Below are positions 35,424-45,604 of a stretch of DNA of 63,385 nt, in pieces. Origin of the DNA: Gnetum montanum (Eukaryota; Streptophyta; Gnetopsida; Gnetales; Gnetaceae). The position numbers were made by a program, and so were the translations under genes. Position 1 is the stretch's first letter. Each line of letters begins with the position of its first letter. The notes under the pieces were generated by a model that was given only the letters and a program-made list of their open reading frames with translations, was not told the origin of the DNA and made no database searches. The stretch is taken from NCBI GenBank assembly GCA_015680685.1, contig MNCI01025274.1, positions 33,021 to 96,405 on the forward strand, in the 5' to 3' direction.

Positions 35424-37066
35424 TCAAACACCCCAAAAAAATGCAAGGTCATTCTTGCTTCACCAAGCCTTGCAATTCACATAGCACTATGGCAGTTCTT
35501 CAGTAGGAGAACGTTTTGAGCTTAGGCTAGCTAGTTTGGCAAATTTTATACTTTGGGAGTGGACAGGCTCTACGTCATCCTGCCTATCCACCGAAGTAGC
35601 CTACCTAGTCGACAGCCTGCTCAGAAATGGTGCACGGAGTTGGAAGCAGCATTATGGATGCGCAAAAAATAGTTCGAAAAGTTTTCTAAGTCATGAAGTC
35701 TGCTAGGCTATGCTACACCTTGCTATGTAGCGTAGAAAGCTTCAGAAGATGATGGCAGAACAAACTGCTACACTACGCTACGCCACGTAGCGTAGCATGG
35801 AAATAGCTTCACAACCACTCCCCTCGCCTGATTTCAAGTTCTACAACGATGTCCCTTTCTGTCAAGAAGTGGAAGACCATGTCTGCTACTACACTACGTT
35901 GAGCTACATGGTGTAGCAAGGCATAGCAATCCTGTGGAAGGAACAAAAGGTAGCTCGAAGGGTAGAATCAGCAAAGTTTGCAAGACTTGCATCGCAGGAT
36001 ACCAAGTTTGCAAATCGGCAAAACTTTTGCGACTAAGGCCAGTTACTATGCTACGTAGCATAGCATAGCGTAGAAAGCATGCAACACACATGTAGCAGAA
36101 CGAACGAAAAAATGCTATGCTACGCCAAGCATGCTATGCTACAAAGCACAACAAGGCATGCGGGTGGTTGTGTGACATCAATGCACTTCACCTAATTAGA
36201 CTATTGACACATGTCTCCAAATGTTGACGATATAATTATGGCATGGTAGGCTTGTAGTTATGGCATGGCAGGCTCACATTACAATGATCATGTAAGTCCA
36301 ATGGTCATGCATGACACGTGCAGCTCTAGCAAGTCAACGAAGGCCTGAGGCACGTAGTGTCCAAATTGTCCCTTTTGCATACCCTCGGTCTTATAAATAC
36401 CCCAATAAGAAGCATTCAAAAGGAGGCCATAACCTTTATTTTTAGCAAGTAGCATTCAAAAGGGTTCAAAATTTTTCTAAAAAACAACATTAAGAGATTT
36501 GAGCTTTCTCCTTAATAGATTGTAACATCAAGCATTGTAAGCTTCCTGTTTGACACTGCAAATAGTTAGCATTTTTAGCTAGAATTTTGTTCTATCTCCT
36601 CTCTTCTACCACCTTGGTAGAATCCCTGCATTGTCAATGCCCAAGGTCGCACCCAAGTGCACAACCTATTTTTCTCTACACATCCTGGTCACTCTCGGGA
36701 TCTTTGCACTCTATCATGCTGCACAACCAACTATATCCATCTTGACAAAGCAAACCTGTAACTTCAGAGTGGTGGAATTTTCTAATTGCATTTTACTTGA
36801 TTTCCTGCTTATTGTTGCATCTTGCACTGCTTTTCTGCCTTATTTATTTTCAAGCATTATTTTGCATTTCCATTCTGTTTCAAAAAGTATATGTTACAAA
36901 AGGCTATATAGATGACAATGTAAGTCTCTGTCTAATCCACTAGACCATTTAGGGCACTCCGTATCTGCACACACCCAACATGGCCCTCCTGCGAGTACAG
37001 GGTCAAAACTATCGAACCCGTCGACCCCTCGGTGTTTTCCAGTTGTCGATATTTTCGGTCACTACA
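35424..37066 (+). repeat. Copy E full LTR (shared)
   Basis: It starts TCAAACACCCC (TG decayed to TC) after the PPT and ends CACTACA at 37,066, 6 nt before the PBS. The TATA box TTATAAATACCCC is at 36,391. Pentamer palindromes lie at 35,699-36,155. Length is about 1,643 bp. The short frames inside are not shared with other copies. Confidence 0.85.
36392..36399 (+). promoter_or_regulatory. LTR TATA box, copy E
   Basis: CTTATAAATACCCC sits in the LTR at the position equivalent to the TATA boxes of D and F. Confidence 0.65.
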
Positions 37067-37072
37067 ATTTTC

Positions 37073-37091
37073 TGGGGCTAGAAGGAGGGCC
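37073..37091 (+). other. Copy E primer binding site
   Basis: TGGGGCTAGAAGGAGGGCC begins 6 nt after the LTR end. It matches the PBS-position sequences of F, G and D. Confidence 0.65.
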
Positions 37092-37815
37092 TTTTGGTGC
37101 CTTTTCCACGTGTCATGGTAGTTCTGTGAGCCTTCTACACCCTGATATGCATAAGCGTAAATGTGACACCCTTTGCGGTTGTTTGCGCTTTGCGTGGTGC
37201 AGATCGGTCGCCTCGACAGTTCCTCGGGAGCCCTACAGAACACAAGGCCTCCAATTGCTGGCTAACTAGCTCATTTTACGGTTGTCTTGCATGTGTTCTA
37301 TACCCCATCTCATGTGGTATAGGCCAGTCGCTTTGATGGTCCCTCGAGGATCCTGCGAGATGCAAAGCCTTCTTGATTGCTAGTTAGCTCGCCCGTCTTA
37401 CGATTGTCTTGCATGCGTTCTATACCTCATCTCATGTGGTACAGACCAATCACTTCGATGGTCCCTTGGGGATCCTATGAGATGCAAAGCCTTCTTGTTA
37501 CCTTTCTTATCTTACAGTAGTCTCATAAGCCTTCTACATCCCAATCCGCATTAGTGTAGACTTGACACCCATCTGTGGTTGTTTACGTGTCATGTGGTGT
37601 AGATCGGTCGCCTCAACGGTTCCTCAAGAGCCATACGAGACATAAAGCCTCTGACGCCAGTTAACTTCCCTTCCCTTTTTTTTACAGTAGTCTTGCACAC
37701 GCTCTACACCATAGCTCGCACAGGCGTAGACCCTTTTGTGGTTGTTTACACCTTGTGTGGTGCAGGTTGGTCACCTCGACGATTCCTCCGGAATCTAGCA
37801 AGACCGAAAGCTTTT
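37092..37815 (+). repeat. Leader tandem repeat of copy E (five units)
   Basis: Five diverged units of about 120-165 bp each end in a GAGATGCAAAGCC-like block (near 37,232, 37,370, 37,490, 37,648 and 37,812). Each holds GTGTGGTGCAGATCGGTCGCCT-type and GTAGTCTTGCA-type blocks. F and G carry a single unit. The leader is non-coding. Confidence 0.85.
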
Positions 37816-37897
37816 TTTTGCTGTTTTCTCAATTTCCTTGTTTATTCATACCTTTTTTTCATAACTTTTACACTTTTTGCATTACTATTTTCTTACA

Positions 37898-40800
37898 ATG
37901 GCTTTTCCGATTACTACCACTAATGCATTCAACGTCGAAGTTCCCTTCAACATTGAAGTTCCCATCACAGTCCAAGGCACTACTGGTGCCAAAAAACTGT
38001 TGAACCCAACGTTGGAAGCACGTTGATCTCTCAGGATCCAAAACTGAGGACCTAAGGGATTAGCCTAGCAACACGAGTGTTATAGTTTCCTTTGTGCAAA
38101 GGTGCAGGCTAATCTACCCTTGGATTTACATGAACTCAAAAAAAAATGTAGCTTCGAGTTCTCTTACTGCAACAGGAAGGAGTTAGTTCCCACCCCCGGT
38201 GTTTCTTTGCCTTTAACACAAGTGTACCAAAGGGTTCTAGACCAACTAATCTAGTTGACTAGGCTTAGGGAGCAACAGGACACATCATCCAACCAAGATG
38301 ATGCTTTCCAAGATGGACAGGAGGAACTCGATGCCTAATCGAACGAGGGGGGTCCAATTGACCCCGCTCTTGTCCCTCCTACCCAATCCTTCTAGGCCAA
38401 GTCGGTGTCTACTACCGTTCCCTTTGTAATTATGCCTACACTTCCACAAACTGTGATTACTACTACTATGGATAGCTATGCCAATCCTATGGCGTTTCAA
38501 CGCCTACTCTCACCTGTTGCGCCTACTCCATTTGCAGCTACTATCCCTTTGTAGACTGCCCAATAGTCCATTCTTGTAGTGCAGCATACGCCAATTGTAG
38601 CTACCCTACCACATGTGCATACTATACCAACTTCACAAACATACGTGACTTCTACCTCTATTCCTACATTCACGACAGTTCCACCCACTGTGGCGGGCCC
38701 TGGCCCATCCACATGGTAGGCCTCGTTCGCTTCTTTGCCTATTCTAAAACTATCACAGATGTCTCGCTACACATGCCCTCAGGTACACCATGCCTCACAG
38801 TTGGTACAACCCAACATGGGGCTATGGTCTATGTTGTCGATGACACAAGCAGTCCATCCAGCAGCCCAACCCATAGTTGCTGCCCTAACAACACCACCTA
38901 CCGGGTGGTGGACAACACAAGTAGCACTGCTCACGGGGTTCGTCCCAATGGTATCATTGATGGGTCACACTGCCACCTCCACCATGCCACATGTGGGAGC
39001 TGCCTCTATAGCCCCTCAACCATCTACAACATCGCTAGTTCTGGACCAAGCATTTCAGCTCATCTGAACCCTCACTAAGAAAATAAAATACCTCACAGCT
39101 ATTGGGTCCAACATGGTACAAGTCATGGACTTTTATCAGGATGACCTTGTCAGCCTTGCAATCCCTTCTTTGACATTACCCTCGAGGATGTCTCTCCCGC
39201 ACTTCACGAAGTACAATGGGGAGGGAGATCCCAATGCGCATCTTATTACTTTTAGGTTAGAGTCTTTGCTATTGCAATAATGGTCGCACATGATTATTCG
39301 TGTCTTCACCATGTCCCTAGTTGGGAAAGCCCTAGATTGGTACCACGCGTTGCCATGCTCATCCATTTCAACCTTGGAAGAGATCTTGAACTAGTTCATG
39401 ACATGCTTCAAGTACAACTTGAAGGCAGAAACCACGCTAGATTAGTTGATGAGCGTGAAGCAAGACCTGCTAGAACCAATCCAAGAATTCATTCAATGTT
39501 GGAGCACAACCCTTAATGAAATCCATGATCCCATCATGGAGGCCCACTTGCTGGCCATATTTAAGGGTGCAGTAAATGATTTCATCAAGTCCAAACTGTA
39601 CTATCTTGCTCCTCACTCTCTTCGTCAGGCTTTCGCTCAAACTAAGAGTATACAAGACATGGCCGAAGCAAGCAAAGACCCAGTCTACATCACTTACAAA
39701 AACACCTTTGCAAAGAAGGAAAAGGGTAAAGCCCCAACAACCACAGTGGCCACTATGGCAACTGAGGCCAAGCCCAAACCTAGCAACAATGGTAGCAATA
39801 ATAACAAGAAACCGGCCATACCTGTGGCTAACCCTGCGACCAAACTAGGCAAAGTTCCGTAACCTGCTACACCTACGCCTGAGACATCTGCATACACCAT
39901 ACCCAACTTTGAGTGCAAAGACTACTTGAAGTACACCCCACTACCACCCAAACCTTCATAACTCCTGAAGCAACTGTTGCCAGCGGGATACATCCAACAT
40001 AAGCAGATGTCAGAAGAAGCAAATGTGAGACATCAATGCTACTGTGAGCTCCTTAGGAATCCCTCTTTGGCCCTACCCAATGAGCCTCCAGTTCCTAGGG
40101 GTTTCAAGCTAGACAGGTTTTGTGACTACCACCAACTATGTGGTCACACCACGAATTATTATCTATCATTGCAGGATGACATACAAAGGTTAATAGATCT
40201 AGGGAAGCTGGTGCTAGATGAAAGTAACCCAGTACATCCTGAAAATCAATCTATGTATGTCTACACAAATCCCCTCAATGCCAATAATGCCAGTTACATA
40301 ATCAACACCATCGACATTGATAATGATCCAAAGCCACCACACCAGCCATTTGTGATTCGTGTGCCTCAGCATAGTGCACCAGCACCACCAACGGTTGGTC
40401 CAAGCTCATAGTAGCCCTTCATCCTGAAAGTCCGAACACGGGCATCCATCTTTGCACCACCTATTGGTGGGGCCATGCTGTCCCATCAGTTAACACCTCT
40501 AGTTCCATTCATCATCAAGAGGCTGACATCTTCGACAGACCCTATCCCACGCAATAGAACTGAACAACCTCCTCGCCCCACAAGGTGAGAAGCCCACTTG
40601 GTGGGCGAGACGTCGAAGGGAAGTACCGTCAAGGGTATCCACAAACCTACATCTTCACCCCTTGCATCTACACTTTTTCCCCCAAAGATGAAGGTAGACA
40701 TAACTACACAGCCTGCATTACCCTGTCGACAAAGATCTGAACCCAGATTCGAAGTCATTCCTCCTTGGGAGATTCGTCTTTTGGGACGAATCGAAGAGGA

Positions 40801-41742
40801 GGAAAGTGTCAAACAAGCAGGCAGCCAAGACCTTCTACATGTCCTCACCTAGGTCAATCAAGCTCTAAAGTAGAAAAACACTACATTGAGCTTGTATGAC
40901 CTAATCATGACATTTGTACCCCACTGAGAGGCTCTAGTCTGCATGTTAACGGTGATTCTGGTCGACGAAAACATGCCAATGGAAGAGGAAGTGATCCGTT
41001 CGATTATGCTTTCCTCTGTACCCATGGAGCCCCCACCACCTCAATTAACTTTTAGTAATGATGCCATTAGGGAAGATCCCAAAGGAGGTCAAGTGACTAT
41101 GGGGCCTCTCTTCATCACAATTCGGGTCGGCCAAGACTGGATCCGAAGGGTACATGTTGATGATGGGGCTGCCACAAATGTCATTCCCTTCCCTATTGTA
41201 GATAAGTTGGGATTGGTTGACCAAATCAAACCAATAATGACATCATGTCTGAGGTCCTTCAATAGGGCATGCATCCTGGTGAAGGGCACAGTTCATGTAA
41301 ACTTCGTAGCAGGGGACCAGTTCCTCATAGACGCAACATTCATTGTGGTCGAGGAAATGCCTAGGTTTAACCTAAACTTGGGAAGATCATGGTTAGCGTA
41401 ACTTAGGGCTATCTCCTCACCTATACACTAGGAAATCCACTTACCATACGTAGGTAGGGAGGTGGTGATCCACGATGATGAAGTAGCAATGCAATCACTA
41501 ATGTAGACATGGAGCAAGGCTCCGAGGTCACAACCTCTAAGCATGAGGCGCCTGTTCACGTATGCATTAACCATCCAACGGAAGGATCAGCCCAGTGAGC
41601 TGACTTACAAATCAAAAATGCATGGGACAAGTTTCCCTTCCAAGCAGAGGACAATGATGTGAACAAGGACCCTGGAGAAACACCTCGGCCTTACGTTTTG
41701 ATCAACCCACGATGGGTCAAGAGGCAGCTACGCGTAGCGTAG
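37898..41742 (+). pseudogene. gag-pro: Copy E gag-protease ORF
   Basis: The ATG at 37,898 follows the leader. The N-terminal gag block (E-F-S-Y-C-N-R-K-E-L) is at about 38,150. A Pro/Thr-rich stretch covers 38,400-39,050. The capsid region runs about 39,190-39,700. Zinc-knuckle-like CDYHQLCGHTTNYY is near 40,120-40,165 (last Cys is Tyr). Protease VDDGAATNVIPFPIVDKLG is at about 41,155-41,215 and LGRSWLA near 41,380. The end INPRWVKRQL precedes the stop at 41,740-41,742. Longer open stretches than B or D suggest it is younger, but several stops and frame changes remain. Confidence 0.88.
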
Positions 41743-41834
41743 CAATCCTACCACTTCCTGCCCAGTTTCCATCCCTTGTACATTCATTGTTTCTTTGCCT
41801 TGTTAGCATACCATCCTTTTTTCATGCTATGCTC

Positions 41835-42015
41835 TGGCTCGAAATGGCCTAAAACTAGCATCATTGCTATTTGCTTCATTAACACGCCGTTCTTCTAGCA
41901 TGCCACGCTTACGGCCCAAAATGGCCTAAAACTAGCATTGTTGGTTTTCTCTTTGTTAACATATAATTCTTTTGGCATGTTACGCAATGGCCCAAAATGA
42001 CCTAAAACTAGCATA
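41835..42015 (+). repeat. Repeat array 1 of copy E (three units)
   Basis: Three units of AATGGCCTAAAACTAGCAT are spaced about 70 bp, between the gag-protease stop and the antisense gene 3' end. Confidence 0.85.
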
Positions 42016-42234
42016 TGAGAGCATGAAAACTTTCCATGGTACACAAGTTAACATAAAGTCGATTTCTTTTCTGAAGATTTTCATTTTATTCAAAATTTTT
42101 GCCTATTGGAAACGTTTGCAAAAATGTCAAAATTTTAGCATTTCAAAATTGCAAAGTCTCAAAGAAAAAATCCCATGCTATCATGGGTTGTCTCCATTTG
42201 CATCGGCTTCGCAGCTCGGCTCTGCTTCATCTAC

Positions 42235-44052
42235 TTATGCATCATCCTCCCTTGTGTTGCCTTCTTTCGGTTCTTCATTCCCTCCCTCTACAGGCCTTGC
42301 ACCCTCATATGGAGCTTGCATCGTAGAAATGAGGTAGTTAGTTAGGGCAAAAAATGCAAATTATAGCATAGCATGAGCATCTACACAGTAAAGTGACTAA
42401 CTTGAGAGGGGCCTACCTTGGTCTCCAAATGTATTTGGTCTAGACCAAGCCTGAGGCGATGCCAAATCTCCTCTATCATGATGTCCATCCAATGCTTGTT
42501 GATAGGTTTAGCATTCGCGGTAGTTGCCCTCTCCCTTTCCATAATCATCCATCTTAGAGGTTTCGGGGAAAGGGAGGAAGTTGCGGTCTCTCCCGTAGGA
42601 AGGTCCACTTTCAAGTCAAGAGATTCTATGACCTTAACCTACTCTTTGAACTTATCGTAGGCCTCAGAAGCGCTGATGGCATTCACGAATTCTTCATACG
42701 TGAATGCCTCCATAGCAGTGTCTTTGTATAGTCTTCGATGGATGTCTTTCTCTAGCTTGTATACATGTTTGTGGTTTCTCTGGGTTCACCCCCATTCGAA
42801 GACTTTTGTGCTGATATCTTTCATATCCTAATACTTCTGGGCTAGCAAGTCCATCTACATTTGCTATTCGACTATCTCGTGAGTAGATTCGACATTCTGA
42901 TGAATGATAGTCCAAAATTTGGTGTAGTCGTCTACAGCCCTACACCAGTCCTCAACGTCAGGGTTATGGTTCATGAGGAACTCATTCCTCAACCTGAGAT
43001 CCTTCACCTCAGTGACCAGCTCAGCCTATCTTTGCTTAGCCCTTTGGACCTATTTCCACAAGTCTTTGTTGATGCGCCTACACTCCCACAGAGTGCAAGA
43101 CACACTTATAAGCCTTGTCAAATATACGATGAGACACCTCGATCACGTCAGGTGAGAGTGTAGGCATAGTGCCTCTTCGTCAGTAGGAGAAGGCTCCCTA
43201 ATGACAAGAGCCCCTATCCTAGAGACAAGAGCTTCCTTATTCCTAACCGGGGCCCTTTCCTCCAAAACTGGGGCCCCTGCATCTTTATTCATCGCCCCCA
43301 TCCTAAGGGCCAACACTTCCTCGTCGCCTTCCTCTTCTTCTTCTTCTTCCTCTGCAAAAAAATGCATGTTTGCATCGGTCCAAAACAAGTTAGCTCAAAG
43401 CAGATGCTACGCTACGCTACACTATCTAGTGTAGCATAACGTAGCAAATAAATAGCAAAGTAAGCATTACAAGAAAGCATTTACCAATGGGGGGTTGCGT
43501 CCTCTGTAGCTTAAGCTGCAGTCTTCATCCCTCCTCTTCTTCCATACCAAGAGTTTCCCTAGCTGGGGGAGGTCTCTTCCTTCGCAACTCCTTGGGCACA
43601 GTCTTAGTTATGAGATGTTCCCCCCATGTCACACTATCAACTATAGCAGGGGGCATCTCTCCTATGTTTTCCTAGCCATGAACACTGTGAACCACCAGAT
43701 CTTTAGTCGTTATAGACAATGACTCCTTGATCATTTCTGGAAGATCTTGGGCTTGCATGGTCCAGAGGACCTATCGAATCCATGTCTTGGAAATTTGGTC
43801 GTGATCTCGCATAGCCCAGACTCCATCCTCCTAGACCACCAAAAAATTCATGAAGCACTTTAGATAGCCTATGTAGAAGGGATAGTGTATGTTGGAGTGG
43901 GACTCCATGTGCTCATGGAGTCCCAAAATCTCAACCTGCAAGCCACTACATAGGAAACTGGCCTAGTTGTAATGGGCCCCTTCTTCCATAACCTCCCGCA
44001 TTACCCAGGCCTACTCAAGCCCCAGGACCTTCCCTTGGGTGAGCAGTTGGGG
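42235..44052 (-). pseudogene. Copy E antisense gene, 3' exons only
   Basis: Visible parts on the minus strand: exon 4 end (44,052-43,485), exon 5 from 43,351 with a run of eight Glu, exon 7 to 42,402, and exon 8 about 42,314-42,235 ending NTREDDA. Exon 4 ends KLQLKLQRTQPPIG before GTAAAT, as KLQIKVRKVEPIIG does before GTAAGT in D. Intron 4 ends TTTTTTTGCAG. I find no exon 6 between exons 5 and 7, so this copy appears to have lost it. The N gap and copy F cut off exons 1-3. Exon 7 keeps the MDLLAQK...HKHVYK region shared with F. Confidence 0.78.
43403..43448. repeat. GCTAC/GTAGC palindrome in intron 4, copy E antisense gene
   Basis: GCTACGCTACGCTACACTA faces TAGTGTAGCATAACGTAGC across four bases. 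This is one of the best stems in the window, and it lies in the same intron that carries one in D. Confidence 0.8.
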
Positions 44053-44251
44053 NNNNNNNNNNNNNNNNNNNNNNNNNNNNNNNNNNNNNNNNNNNNNNNN
44101 NNNNNNNNNNNNNNNNNNNNNNNNNNNNNNNNNNNNNNNNNNNNNNNNNNNNNNNNNNNNNNNNNNNNNNNNNNNNNNNNNNNNNNNNNNNNNNNNNNNN
44201 NNNNNNNNNNNNNNNNNNNNNNNNNNNNNNNNNNNNNNNNNNNNNNNNNNN
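44053..44251. other. Assembly gap (199 N) at the E/F junction
   Basis: A run of N between E's antisense exon 4 and F's LTR. The start of F's LTR (about 300 bp by comparison with 60,165-60,500) is missing, so the gap hides the insertion junction. Confidence 1.
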
Positions 44252-45348
44252 GCTACGTTATGTAGTGTGGCATAATAAAACCCAGAAGGATTAATCAGAA
44301 ATAGAGGAAGCATGGCAAAAACACTTCCATTTTTCGCACGTTCGCTATTTTACGCTGAATTACGCTATGAGGCATAATTTAGCATGGTGCAGCATAATAC
44401 AAACAAAGACAAAAGTAGTATAATATGATCATCAGCAGTTCATACGTCACGATACGCTCTTTAGCGTATCATAGCGTAATCAAAGAATAGCCTATCGCCA
44501 AAGCCCAAACAAGAGTGGTTTATGACGCGCTATGTAGTATGGCGTCACAAGCTTCAACAACAAACACATCAAGTCAATGACATTGTGCAGGTTCAGGACA
44601 TGTGTCATCTAAACTACATTTTTCTCTTGACCCTAATCTTATAAATACTCCAGTAGAAAAGATCAAAGGGTTGGCAAAAATTTCTCCTAAGATTAACAGA
44701 TTTTCTCTGTGGATGATTTTTTCCTTCCATTGGCAATGTTTGGCAATGTTTAGCAAGGATTGACAAGAGAACAAAGAGGATTAATAATCGCAAGAATATC
44801 AAAGATAATTGGCAAGAAACTTCAATCAGAAATAGCTATTTGATGGACATTCTGCTTCAGGACCAACCTCCTTGTACCCAGATCGATTAGAACAAGGTAG
44901 ATCAAGCTTTGCTTACTTCATCTTTGAACAGCCTTCTTGTTGTTGACATGTACTTCACTTAAATCGAAGTCTTCTTGTAATCATTGTATCTAATATATTT
45001 GGTTCGTGAGTTGAATCCCAGATCTGGGGATTTCCTGCATTCTAAATCCGATCTCTTGTTCCCTATTTACACGAATCTCGCAAATTGCTCTAAATCGATT
45101 ACATCATTTTCAATTATCTTCAAAATTAATAAAAATATTATATCTTCTCATAAAGAACCATCATTTTGTCATCCAAATATCAAAATTTTTTTACTGATCT
45201 AGTAATTCCCTATCTGATCAAAAAGACCATTCAGGGCACCTTAAATTCGTTTTCTCCCCAGCACGGTCCTCGCAAGGATCTGCAGTTAGAACTGTGTACA
45301 CGGACTTTCATTCGGTATTTCCAGCAATTGACATTTTCTATCATTACA
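44252..45348 (+). repeat. Copy F 5' LTR (start missing)
   Basis: It aligns with 60,500-61,551 and ends CATTACA at 45,348. TATA box TTATAAATACTCC is at 44,639. Palindromic TACGC/GCGTA motifs lie at 44,340-44,480. Confidence 0.88.
44640..44647 (+). promoter_or_regulatory. LTR TATA box, copy F 5' LTR
   Basis: TCTTATAAATACTCCAGT, identical to the box at 60,842 in the 3' LTR. Confidence 0.7.
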
Positions 45349-45604
45349 GTTTTTTGGTGCTAGAAGGAGTGCCTAAATATCCGATCCACATTTTACGGGT
45401 AGTCTTGTAAGCTGTTTGTACCCATTGTCAATCAACGTAAACATAATAGCTCTGAGGTTGTTTATAGGATTGTGTGGTGCAGATCGATCACTACGATGAT
45501 TCCTTTAGAATCCTACAAGATAGAAAGCCCCAATTATTATCTTAGTTTGCCTTTGCCCTTGTAATCATTATTCTTATTACCATTATTTACCAACCGTGTA
45601 GAGA
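45349..45604 (+). other. Copy F PBS and leader
   Basis: The PBS TGGTGCTAGAAGGAGTGCC is at 45,355-45,373. The leader has one unit of the repeat amplified in E and runs to the gag ATG at 45,605. Confidence 0.7.

Larger units (their letters stand above)
34299..44052 (+). mobile_element. Copy E: head-to-tail pair of elements inserted in D's LTR
   Basis: It begins with a truncated LTR (34,299-34,998) joined to a 3' UTR and PPT, then a full LTR (35,424-37,066). That LTR is followed directly by PBS, leader, gag-protease, array 1 and part of the antisense gene, so one LTR is shared between an internally deleted upstream unit and a downstream unit. The downstream unit is broken near the gap at 44,053, where copy F starts. 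Confidence 0.75.

Noticed and set aside
36631-36915. 94-codon frame in the E LTR with a hydrophobic segment
   Set aside because: It lies in the R/U5 part of the LTR and is not kept in the F or D LTRs.
42375-42614. Possible independent host gene between E gag and F
   Set aside because: It matches exons 7-8 of the antisense gene in F, D and B.
45205-45400. CRISPR-like or tRNA-like structure around LTR ends
   Set aside because: The repeats are LTR/PBS parts; no regular spacers and no cloverleaf could be drawn.
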